Source of the DNA: Ianthella basta
Lineage: Eukaryota; Porifera; Demospongiae; Verongiida; Ianthellidae
DNA length: 64,000 nucleotides
Direction of reading: 5' to 3'
Assembly (NCBI GenBank): GCA_964019415.1
Contig: OZ025868.1
Location: 2,701,961-2,765,960 of the forward strand
Shown here: piece after piece, positions 34,753-47,000 of the stretch
Numbering within the stretch: the stretch's first letter is position 1
Layout of the letters: every line of letters starts with the position of its first letter
The notes under the pieces: generated by a model
What the model was told of the DNA's origin: nothing
Database searches by the model: none
What the model saw: the letters and a program-made list of their open reading frames with translations, nothing else
Made by a program: the position numbers and the translations under genes

Positions 34753-36150
34753 CACAGGGTAGTTATAACATGAAACCTCCACTTTGGGTGAAAGGTGTAG
34801 ATAACCACTAAATTTTGATCGTTAGCACATTTTGAGGAAGAAGTATGTGATGTCATCAGTGACATCAACAGTGATGTCATATGATGTCATCATGTACATA
34901 CACCAACCTCACACAATCACAGAAGCAGCAGGGCTACCCACATTCACATTTTGCAGTAGCAGTATTACAGGAAAGGAAGAAGGATGAGAAGATGACTAGC
35001 ACTCAGTTAGAGTGCTTATACACAGACTAGTGCTCACACAACAGTCTTTGCCTAATGAAGTTATTCTCTGTGTTCCAGTATTTATCTACAGCAATTATCG
35101 AGTTGGTACTGAGTACGCATGGAGCGAGACAGCGTGTGGAATGAGAAAACGTTTGTAGAGTGAAGGAACGCGTCGAATGAGACTGCGTGTTGAGTTACAT
35201 ACGAAGCGCGTAGAGTGAGACAGTGCGTGGAGAGAGGCCGCGCGTAGTCAGGCGTATCCGTTAGGCAGCGTGTAGAGAGAGGCCATGCGCGGGGTGAGAC
35301 AGCGCGTGGAGAGAGGCCATGCGCAGACTGAGGCTGCGTGTGGAGTTAGGCATCGCGTGGAGTGAGACAGAGCGTGGATTGAGGCTGTGCGATGAGTTAG
35401 GGAGCGTGTAGTGCGGCACACATGGATGCACCCCAACGTACCTTCACTAAATCATACTCTTCCAGTTCTGTGGGCCTGACAACAATAACAGATACTGTCC
35501 TCGATCTGCTGCACTTCAGTTGATGAGCCGAATCCTAACATCCCTTTAACACATTGCTAGTCGATAACTTATAGTGACGTTTGTTGACGTCATCACAATG
35601 GCCGGCTTGTTGCTCAGGGAATTTTGTATAAAAAAACGGCATACCTAGAGCTCCTTCTCGGTGAGTGTGCTGCACATCATCGTGTTTAGTTGTAAATATA
35701 CCTTCATATTCGACTGAGAACAGAAGTGTACCGTAGTCTGTTTCAGAGAAAATTGCATTCGAACGTGTGAATTGTGGCAAAATTTCTACCGAAAAGGTGT
35801 TTTTCTTTATATTCTCTGCAAACAGACGCGTATATCTCCAGTTCTCAGTCGATTCTGAAGCTTTACATTCCCCTACACCTAACCAGCACAACTACGCGTG
35901 TTTCAGGTGTCGTCTAGATATGCCGGTTTTGCTCTGAATGTCGGCGAGTATACCATTTTCAACACTATCAAACATCGTCATCCAAGCTTTTGCCGGTGCG
36001 GTGATCGACTTTTCTGATAAAGCTAAGATCATACTTTATTATCCTGCCAATCTCCACCCTTAGAGTCATTCAGAGAGCGAAAATATAACGTTTCAAAAAG
36101 GTGCAAAGTTAGCGGCTATATTAGCGGTTTCATGTTATAACTACCCTGTG
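34753..36150. mobile_element. 1.4-kb element with 25-bp terminal inverted repeats
   Basis: The left end CACAGGGTAGTTATAACATG AAACC is matched by GGTTTCATGTTATAACTACC CTGTG at the right end. Inside lie a minisatellite (35115-35410) and a 118-codon minus-strand frame (35535-35891) with no domain I recognise. No transposase is visible, so it is probably non-autonomous. Confidence 0.65.
35115..35410. repeat. Degenerate minisatellite, unit about 17-20 bp
   Basis: Units such as GCGTGGAGTGAGACAG, GCGTGGAGAGAGGCCATG and GCGTGTGGAGTTAGGCAT follow one another for about 300 bp inside the 34753-36150 element. Confidence 0.7.
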
Positions 36151-36169
36151 GAGTGGACGTGTGCGCGTC

Positions 36170-36223
36170 ATGGCTTCTTGTCAGCGGAAAGCGCCACTCA
36201 CGTTGCAAGCAGAGATCGATCAT
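36170..36223 (+). CDS. Possible isolated first exon of a transposase
   Basis: ATG is followed by MASCQRKAPLTLQAEIDH and a consensus donor GTAAGT. The residues recall the start of the helix-turn-helix of pogo/CENP-B-type proteins (basic residues, then LTL and a helix). No downstream exon was identified. It is weak evidence and could be chance. Confidence 0.2.
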
Positions 36224-36849
36224 TGTAAGTTCAGCGAAACACATACTGTGGCCTTCGGCCATCAACCATCTTCCACCGCACCCCCTAGGCCTGAGTCGGC
36301 TGAGGAATGGGAGGCCATCTACGGCCATCAATGGCCAGGCACCCAGCAGCCCTCAAGTCCAGGGTAATGTCTGGCATGAGGCTTGCTACCTCACCTACGG
36401 AAGACTTCGACTGGCTGTAAACAGGTTTCAGGCCTTTGGCCTGGACCTGCCCTAAGTCTGCGAGGACAAGGTACACAGCGACTGGAGGGAGCAAGTACTT
36501 CGAGTTGGGGCGGCACGCTTGTAGGTTATGGCAGTTATTGTTTACATAAGGCAAATCATAACATAAAGGTGTGAATTCCTCTGTTACCATGGCTACTTGC
36601 ACAATGTCATGTGATGTGCGCATGATCTGCGATTATTTTAGAAAAGAAATCGCCCTAGAACGTCGTATCTGGCAGCTAGCTATGTACCTAAGGACAAAAA
36701 CAAGCCTTACAGAGCAGATTTGATCTAATCGTTCGAGCGAAAATGCCTAACTGCGCGATGTGCTATAATGCCGTCAGCCATTTTTTGAAAATATCACAAG
36801 GACGTCACGAGACATTGCCCTTGTAGGCGGGCTGTTACGGTTGTTCGCG

Positions 36850-37150
36850 AAAATATCTTTCTGGCTATCGGTATTGCTAGGTAGAGGCACGTTGATGGCT
36901 CGTTTCACATGCTAAGGAAATTATCTAACTTTTCCATGCATGCATTGTTTGTGCTCGCTTCCTGTGAGGATTTACAAGGCACAGAAGTTGGCCAAAGAGA
37001 AACGAAAGTTAGTTTTCTTGCTGTAACTTTGGATAGGATTCGTTTAACAACAATGCATGCATGCAAAAGTTAGATTGCATGTGTATGAACAGATTAATGT
37101 TCGTTTTGTTCCGTTTAGACGTTCCTCCGATAGCCAGAAAGATATTTCCC
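36850..37150. repeat. Foldback element with two paired blocks
   Basis: AAATATCTTTCTGGCTATCGG pairs with its inverse near 37128-37150. Inside, AACTTTTCCATGCATGCATTG pairs with CAATGCATGCATGCAAAAGT near 37051. It is non-coding. Confidence 0.65.
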
Positions 37151-37761
37151 GCTACTTTGATGGCTTCGTTAGCGGCGACATTGCTCAGTGAGGCAAGGCG
37201 CCATCAGCACATATCGTACGTAGACGTAAAGAGCGGAAGTTGTTCTTTCTACTGGTACTCGCCTGACGTCGATTGAACAAAGCTTGCAGGAGATATAAGC
37301 AATTATACGGAGGTAAAAAATCGGCCGCGAACACGCCCCATTGTTTACATAGTGCCATAACCCACATGCGCAGCTACTTGAAATACTTGTTTTACTTCTT
37401 CTCATGCGGGAGGCCTTTTAAGCAATTTATAACAGTCTTGCATCATGCAATTGGAGCACAGAACAATGAGTAGATAGTTGGAATATTAAAAGACGAAATG
37501 AGGTAAGAGCATATGATGATGTTGCTCATATGTGACTCCAGGCTGGCTTTGGGTACACTGCTGTCTTTAATGCATCAAAAGCATAACAAGGCATTCAATT
37601 GTTCTTTATTGCCACTGTTTAGCTAGTTTTGCTGAAGTGCATTTTTGACCACATGAGTAAGTAGACTGTGTGACACCTGCTATTACATGCATGTTATACA
37701 ACAAATGTCCTGGCTTGTGGAATACTTGTCACATGTTCCTATTTTGTATATTGTGTACTAG

Positions 37762-38091
37762 GTTCTGCCCAACAGTTTTTCCTCTCCTCCACCAACTCCA
37801 CTCCCTGTTTTGGTGACACTGTTGATCTCATCTGCTACTACCCTGATGTGATGAAGATGGTGAATGGTCAGCCAAGGTACATTGTTACTATACCCAGTTG
37901 GAGAATGAATGGAAAACGCCTCTTCCCCGATGAGGACATATTGGATGTTGTCATTGTAAATGAGACAGCCTCAAGACTCAGAGTGAGGTTTGACCCAGCC
38001 AACTTCACTGGTGACCCCGTCTCCTTTACTTGCTTCCTGCCATTGACTGGTGGAGGAGAGGACAGTGCTAGCAGAGTGGTGGACCCACAAG
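37762..38091 (+). CDS. P1 Ig-like exon
   Basis: 330 bp, phase 1-1, acceptor TACTAG, donor GTAACT. It encodes SAQQFFLSSTNSTPCFGD, then DLICYYPDVMKMVNGQ, ASRLRVRFDPANFTGDP and SFTCFLPLTGGGED, ending RVVDPQG. Both Ig cysteines are present and the frame is open throughout. It is closest to the partial exon at 1-308. Confidence 0.82.
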
Positions 38092-41000
38092 GTAACTATA
38101 TTTGCACCCTATTTATGCATGCACTGATTAATGCAACTGAACACATGTGGAACAGTACCATGAATGTTAGTGTTGTGCTGAATTGGGCCCACCTCTAATG
38201 AGCCCTCCACAGAATAGAGGATATGCAACAGTTTTGCGGTACCGGAAGGTCAAAAGGTCGACTGTGAACAAGTATGCAGCTAGCCATATGTAAGCATAGA
38301 GGAATACTTTGGAATCATCTTGTTTCACCTTCGCCACTGTTCTGCGCCGTAAATCTGCCACTCGAACAGTATATGGTGAGTCGGTCGACGCCCAGAAGAG
38401 GTTCAAGGCCATAGGTAACTTGCAAAGAGGTACATGCAGTTTCGTCTAAAATGGGACACATCACTCACACTTCACAGCACTGGAAGATGCCCTAGAGTGT
38501 CACCAAGGCTCCTGGTGGCGTCCTGTGGAAGCCTTTGAGTTAGAGCCCTTCATCTGGAACTCCTGCTGCAAAGAATTACAGGGGCCATTGTGTACGAAGC
38601 TAAGCATGCTACCAACACTATTCTGATACAGTAGTCTCAGCAACAAGACATAGCTCTGTACAAAAGTAAAAGGCAGTGGCGCCTTCTTGAAGTATCCGAA
38701 CTAACTGCTGCACGTATGATTTGAATGTTTAATAATGTAGAAGAAGAGGCTCATTGCTACGTTGTTCAATGTAGGTGAATAGTTTTGTATGCAGCTGACG
38801 AAGGCCTTCAGGCCGAAACGTCCTGCATTCAGTTGTTGAATAATCTGCTACGTGTTGCCCAAAAAAGAAAAACTATTCACCTACATTGAATGTTCAATTG
38901 CAAAAACAGTTCTTCCTGCGAATTGGCACATGCCTTAAAATGAGATTCAAATTACCTGTTCACTAATAATAGGCAACACTTAGCATGAAAATGCATACAA
39001 CTACCCGAAGCAGTTACTTTCATGTTGTACAGTATATTCATGCCCACACTACCATGTCAGTGGCACAAGTGTACTCCCGTACATAACTAATTGCACCCCC
39101 CACACACCCACCTTCAGATTTCCACTGGAATTCTTTGTATACATATCCAATAGTCAGTTTAGAACCATAAAGAACACACAATAATTGGTACAGAGAATGA
39201 ACTCTGCTGTGTGTTCAGACAACCAGTGTGTACTGTAACTCTGTTCTTTATGCAGCTTGCTCCCTCCAGTTCACTGTCATGTATTATATTCTTTGTTTGC
39301 AATACAAATACACAATTTAAATACCAAAGTCAAAATTTATATGCTTAGGTAGGTGCTCGCTGCCAACTGGAAATGTGGAAATGTTGCTTGTCCATGTCAG
39401 TAACCGGTGATGTAGCTAGCAGCTGAGTGGACTTCACCATGCAGGTGTGGTGTGAAATGTATTCCCGTTACAATACTCTTTCTACTTGTTCAGACGCTGT
39501 TTCATAACCCTTATTCACTGATGCTTCATTCTTGGAAGGATCACATCTCCAGAGTGCGTCAGAAATGTTTTGGGGCACTCTCTAAGCTACAAAGATACCG
39601 GAAAGTTCTGCCTATCACCTTAAAGAGGAAGCTCTTTCAGGCTTTTGTACTGCCTCATGTAGACTACTGTGCAGTTATTTGGCAAGAGTGTACTAAAGAG
39701 CTACAGACTAAAGTAGAGAGGATCCTAAACTATGGCATGCGACTGATCCTATCACAACCACCCAGGACACCTAGTGGGGAGATGAGGCGTACTCTGCATT
39801 GGATGCCCCTAGAAAGACGTAGAGTTATGTTTCGGCTTATCCTTCTACACAGATGCTTGAACAATCTGGCCCCGGCCTACCTTACTCAATCATTTCACAG
39901 AAATTGTTCCTTGGGCTATGCCAGGACAAGGGGCTCTGACAACCCCCACATCTTCCCTGTTAAGTCTGAGTGGGGAAGGAGATCTTCCTTTTTTAGAGCA
40001 CCGCTAGACTGGTCAAATCTTCCTCCAGAGATCAGAAGTATCAGTCCGTTCCACTTTTCAAGAATGCATTAAAATCCTATCTTATGAATTAACCTTCAAT
40101 TACAGACCATTTTTGTTAATCACAATTACACTCTATTCTTACCATCATTAGCTAGAAATACAACATTGCTATCACTTGTGTGTATTGTATTGTATTGTTT
40201 TCAGGACTCCCAGGCAGACCAGCCATATGAGCTGATGGGACTATCCTGTTTTAATAAAAATAACCTAACCTAACCATGTGCTTAATGGAGGCAAGTGTGT
40301 TACAATATGTGAATGGATACCTTTACAGTATTTTGTTATGTATTTCTGCTATTTAATAATAGAGACAGCCAAGCAACCTGTATTTCAAAGCCGGCCCCTT
40401 TTTGGTGAAAATGGAAGCAGTGCCACAGTGACATGGGATCACACTGACCAAGGACCCTGTTTCACCAACCTCACCTTCTCCTACAACATCACCTGGTACC
40501 CTGTGGTGGGTGGGGTAGTCCAGTGGGGGGAGAGACAGAGTGCTGTGACTGGACCAGGTGCCACAGAGTATACCATCACCAACCTGATGAATGGCACTGA
40601 CTACCAAGTGAAGTTGTTTGGGTTCACTTCAAGTGACCCAGTTGTGTACAGTGAGGTGGCTACAGTTAACATCACTGATGAACCCTTTGAAGGTAACTTT
40701 GGTCAAGGTTCTTGAACATTTCCTGTGTCCACTATGATTGATTTGTATGCGTCAGCATGCAAAGTAGCTATGCATGCCAATACTGTAAATCGTTATCACA
40801 CCATGGGACATATACCGTATGGCTGGAAATTTTGGTGGGAATTTATTTTGGCGGTTTGCTTAATTTCTGTATTTGGCGGAATTTACTTTGGCGGTTTGGC
40901 AAAAGCCTGTGCCATAATGATATGCATAGCAAAATGGCTAACCCAGACGAACAGTGCTAGATTGCTGAAGAGTCTCTGAGGAGTACACATGCTGTTGTTT

Positions 41001-44000
41001 GACCATAATTGGATTATTCTAGCTCCAATCCTTAGCTTTTCGCACGAGTGCTGCAATGTACAAAGGCTTTTAAGCCTTCTTTTGGCCGATCTGCTGACGC
41101 TCGCCCCAAGCCTGTGACTTCGCACACAATTGTAACGCAGAAACAGAGAACAGGCTGTCGAAATCTGCCGCAGTAAGTTACCGACAATGATCTCAACGTC
41201 AGTCTTCACTGTGACCGCATATACGACGCCATTCGGATTGCCTTTGGCTTCCTCGCGCTCTTCTTCCACCTCCGGTGTGCAAAACTCTTTAGAAACGTAA
41301 TGTCCTCGCGCTGCTGTCAGTTGTGAACTCCATGCTGACGATTAATCTATAGACCTGGCACAATCAGGTTTGTTAAGCGGAAAATAACTTATGATTGCAC
41401 AAATTTTGGCGGAAGAAATATTGGCGGATTCCTCTCAAAACCGCCAATCCGCCAAAATAAATTCCCCACCAAAATTTCCGGCCATACGGTATACTGAGCT
41501 GCATGCAATACATGCACAAAAATGAATATCCCAGCATGTCAGCTCAAGACACGTTCTAATTTATAATGAGTTGAACAGCACATTTAAAATGCACTTTTGT
41601 TCTGTCTCCTCCTGCAGAGAATCCACCTAAAAATGAAGTCCCTAGTAGAGGTAGTGTTCTTGACCCTGTAGCTATAGCAGGTAAGGCAGCTACATGTGTC
41701 CATGTTCCATCTTTTCATTGAAGCCCAGCAGTAAATGACATAGTTATATATGCATGCATCTTCAGGAAGACCCTTCTATTCTATTTGCAGTTGCTATCCC
41801 TATAGGGATTATAGCCTGCTTCGTGGTTTCTATCGCCATCCTGGTTACAGTGTTCTCATGTACAAAACAGAGAGGTAGGCATGATGCATACCTGTCCTTC
41901 CATTCATGCGTACACTGTGCCAGCTCTGTGTAATAGCATTATTCTTGGTCTTGTTATTAGGGAGTTATCCTGTAACTGAACATAGTGGAACAACAGTGCC
42001 TGCAGCAAGTGCAAGTATAGGTAACGTTGAGAAGCAAAGGCACAGGAGGAAGAAAACAGCTGGTGCCTCTGTACTAGATAATACTGGAGATGATGTGTCA
42101 GTAACTTTATCTTCTGACGAGCTAGCAGATACTGTAACAAGTGATGATATGGATGCATATGAGTCCAGTACAGAGCACCAAAGTGACCAGTTCCAGGTTA
42201 GCACATACTCTGAGTCATTTGTCCTACAACTACTACTGTAGGCTGTGTTGCAGTTACATAGTAATGCCTCCTCTTATGAAACAGTCGCACTATGCAGAGT
42301 TAGACAGAAAATGGCTTTCCGAGAAGCGCTACAATCACCCTGAGCAGGAGATGTTCAATGTGCCTTATGCTGTTGTTGATAGAGCTGCCACGGCTTCAGG
42401 AGCACCACCACTTGTGAAGGTACAACCCCAAGGGGATCGGGCAAGGTCCCAGGGTTGTGCAATGCCTTTTCAATCTACATTCCTGACCTTCCAAAGGTGT
42501 CTTTGCACATTGGATTTCTCTCCTCTAAACCCAAACCTGTCTACCCTGGGCCATGGTGGCTTTCTGTTTCTTTCATAACCCATCTGTACTATAGGTAATC
42601 CACGAACCAGATAATAGATTAGTTATGTCATTGAGTTGCTCTTCAATGCTGTGACATTCCAAGTAATGATGAGATAATCTGGGACTGGCAGATCCTTCAA
42701 TAGCAGCAATTGCATGGTCACTCAGATGTGTACCAGCCCTGCACCAGTGAATGCTGACATAGCTGTTGTGGTATTAAATTGCTTGCAAATCACCCTAGTA
42801 CTTGATGCAAGGATCATTTTCTGGCTGCTTTTGCCCAAGCTGCATTTTTGTGTGAGCCAGTTTTCAAAAGCACATGGTTTTGTCCAACCCCTTGAGACAA
42901 CCAGTTACAACACACATCATAGGACTAGGATATATACGAATGTGAGATGACTGATGTGTATTATTTGCATGTAGTTTTCCATGCTATGTATGTACATGTA
43001 GCCTATTGCGTACCCTAAGGATGATATCACCCACTAATACTGACTTTCTGTTGACTACAGGAAACACCTGTTCCATCAGAAGTGACAAGGATGGGTCAGG
43101 TGAGCTAATGTTTGAGTATGTACTGTATAAATACAAAAACTATTCATCAGCACTACAATTTGCTCATCTTTTCAGTGCAACTCTGACTTTGATGATCCTC
43201 CAATTCCAGGTGTCTTGATCTCAGCCATAACACAGGTTTGCATTACTGATTGTCCTGATGCCTTTATTTCCAACACCCTGTTATGTGTCAGCTTGTATCA
43301 TAGGCCACTCAAATCAAATGTTGGGGGTTGGAGGAGTCTGAACTGGTTGTGGGCACTGCGAAGATATCACAACCAGTAAGCTTATCTCATTATTGTGGTG
43401 TATGCCATACATGTACTATGTACTCCATACCCAGGAAATGTTAAGATGGGAGCAGCTTGTGTGTGTGTGTGTGGTGATGTGTATGTCACTTACGCCATAG
43501 TACATAATGTGCTCCATGAACACATACCTATATAAATTATGTATTCCTTCCCATTGCAAATTTATATGTGCATATTGCTTAACACTGGTCCAAATTTATC
43601 TCCTTAGAGTGTGGGTCTGCCTTTGTTGTCGTGTGGTTTAGTTGCAGAGGAAACCAGTGCTGACTCAGCAGGAGGACTGTCCATCATTAACTACAAGGTA
43701 CGTATCCCCTTGCACAATGTCATGCCTGCTACATACGTAGGTGTCAACTTTCCAGTATTAATTTTCAGAGATACTTACGTATAAATACCTATTGTAGCTA
43801 GTGGATAGTTGTTTGAGCACTTTTGTAGCAGAAATTGACGGCAACTCAGGACATTTCGGCCATGTAGGCCTTCATCAGCTGATAAACTGGCGAAACATCC
43901 TGAGTTACCATGAATTTCTGCTACGCAAGTGCTCGAACAGCTACCCACTAGTTACGTCCCACATAGCAAAGAGTCTCTACACTATTATATATACCTACAC

Positions 44001-47000
44001 ATGTGTATGGGTTTTACACTGGACGAATTGTGTTTGGGAACTTGGTAGAGAATGAACACATAGCGTTTGAGTACTAAGTCTCTCATGGCCAGACCACCAT
44101 TTTCTTATGCAGAGTCTGAGCAAAATGGCGGTCTGGCTTTGCAAGGGATTATTATTCATAATTATCTAGTCCTCTTTTAGAATCATTCTTTGTGCTAAAA
44201 GTTGCTAGTGAAGTAAGTAACATAATGGTGATAATAGGGCCGTAGCACCGGTTTCTATTCTTGCGCTACGGCTCTGGATAAGTATCCTAATGCAACAGAC
44301 AATTCATTAAATTATACAGGAGGCTAATATACTAGTACTTTTCTGTAAGGGGTTACAAGCTGTTAGCTATTATCCAGGACGCAGGCATCACTCTGAAAAC
44401 TAATTGCTTATCTGTTGCTGTTCTCATCTCTAGGTCAATGCTTATTTCAAGCCAAAGAAGTCCTCACAGAAGGATGACACCATAACACAGGAGGCATACA
44501 CCACACCAGATGATGGACAGGCTGCACCAAATGCCAGAAAGGCTGCACCAGATGAGGTAGTCACCACAACACAGGAGATAAAAGCTTCAGGACAGCCCGA
44601 AGATGCATCACCACTGGAGGAAGCTGCTGCACTACAGGACGTGGAGCCTTTTATCTCTGATCATGAACCCGGTCAAGACCATCTCAAGGCCTGGGGCTGG
44701 TTCTGTCGATTGCTGTTGTTCTGTGTACAGGTGAGAATCCCAATTGCATTCATTGCTATTGGTCTGGGGTGCGAGAGTCTGAGTCATCCAGGGAATGTGG
44801 TGCAGTGGTTACGTATGTACATACATATGCACAATTATATGGTGGATTGAGGAGAAATGACCAAGTTTGGTAACAACAGCCCATATCCAAATTCTATCAA
44901 ATTCACTGTCAGCTGTCATGCCTACAGGGGTTCTTACACTCAAGAGCTTTGTGATCATCCCAGGACCGATGGAAGGTACCATTGAAAACAGTGTCATTCT
45001 CGGCTTTCTGTTGATACACTCCTTAATGACATCCAAACTCTGACTTCTTGAATACTTCATGCTGGATCGTAGGTTTCTGAGACGTCTGAGATAAAAAGTT
45101 CATAGTGTTTAAGTAGCCCATAGTTTCTTCCTTTCAAGGGATGCACTTGTTTACATCTCCCCCAGTGTGTAATGCTTTAGACCAAGGGTAAGTTTGCAAA
45201 TGTTCCCTAAGTCACAGATTTGTCATAATATCATCCCGTTGTAAATTTGTATGTATTTAGTATTGAATCCAAGTCTCTCATAAAAGACTCAGCAAGTCTA
45301 GAAGCTATATGCTTTTGCTTTTGTTGCCATTTTTTGACATAGCCTGATATAGTCCCTATGCAGACACATACTCTTTCTTTGCCTGATGTGTGTCCTCCGA
45401 TAGTCGCACGTGACCAAAATGGCGGTCTGGCTACGCGAGACTAGTCCTCTGTAGCCGAGAGCTATATAGATTACTCGTACTTTAAGACTAACTGACTTTA
45501 TTGTGCTTGCTGTGACATGCTGATTCTCTTTCTAATTACCTGCAGTCTGAATACGAAAGTGATTGGTTGCTGCTTTTTAAGTTTTGCTTTTTTTCTACTG
45601 AGCAATTCTTACATATTTGGCTATAATATTATGTATGCCATGGACTTAGTTAATCCCTATGGGATGATAGCATGCCGCAGCAGATGATTTGGACGTGCTA
45701 ATACACTAGGTGGTTTTGTATTTTATACATACGTAGCCACAGAACTAATAGTTGCTTAATACACCCTACATCTTTGCTAACAGTGTGGGTTCTTTAGTAG
45801 ATCTTACTGACGCTTGTGCACTAGTACTCATGTTTGTCATTGAGTGTTGTTCACCCACTTCAAGGACCTATATAACTAGAGAATTGCCAATTTTGAGCCA
45901 ACATCCTGAACTGCTTGTGTCAACACAAGCAAAAACTGTGGTTGAAAACAGGTGCACACAGCGATCATTCATGCCACACGAGGCACACAGTATTTTCACC
46001 AGTTACTGCATTTAATGGCAATAGACGGTCTTTGTCATAATATGTGTGTTACACTGGTACTGTTCGGACTTCCTAGGTATAATAGTTTGTGTGTGTACAG
46101 TACGTGGTCAGATGTTGTGTGACCCCAGCCCAAAAGTGGGAAGAGCTTAGTTTATCCTTAGACTTATAATTAATTCTAATTGATGGTGGCGGCGCTTATA
46201 TCCCTCACCCTGCACTAGCTTCCCTAGCCAGCTATAGGCATAGGCCTACCTGCATGCATGTGTCAAGTGATTATCACGAGAGGTCTAAATCAGATTCAGA
46301 AATAAAAGCATCTGTTCCAATTGTTATCCATAATTATTATTACACCTGTCTTTAGCTACACTTGTACAATTTTCACCCAATCCTTCTTCATCTTCTCTGA
46401 TGGACTAACTAGCTGGTGCCATCTGTAGTGCCCCTCACGTGGCAATTGACTGCAAACTCATGATCATCCATGATGCATGTACATTTCTTGTTCCCAGACT
46501 GTAGCTGCATGGGAGGCTGCTTGCAGACGGGGGTGGGTGTGGGTGGGTCACAAATACATGCAGCTACCTTTCGAAGGTGTATGCCAGTGCCAATTACAAT
46601 TGCTTATACATATCACCCTAATGCACTTGGTGGTTCACTTTCTGACTGCCATTTTAACCATAATAATCGTTATGTTCACTCGAGTCCACTTACGTAACAC
46701 ACTAAAATGAGTAATTCTCATGAAATATCTATCTTAAAAAGCATAATCACAGCTTCATCACTGTCTGATGTCTATTAGATGAATGACATTTCCATGCTAC
46801 GTGTACAGTATTGTGTTGTTAATTGCATGACATTGTGTATAATAATGTATGCATGGAGAGTACAACCCACTGATTATTTTCTTTACTACTATCACAGGGA
46901 GAACATGTGGAAGCTGATACAAGAATGATTACTGTGAGTCTAATGTTTGTGTATAATAGATACATGCAACTGTATGAATTTAATACAATTATTCGTTTAC

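Noticed and set aside
37061-37276. 71-codon frame as a P1 signal-peptide exon
   Set aside because: It overlaps the arms of the 36850-37150 foldback and has no clear donor in phase 1.
40250-40276. CCTAAC repeats as a telomere relic
   Set aside because: Only two to three units at the 3' end of a LINE fragment; better explained as the element's tail.
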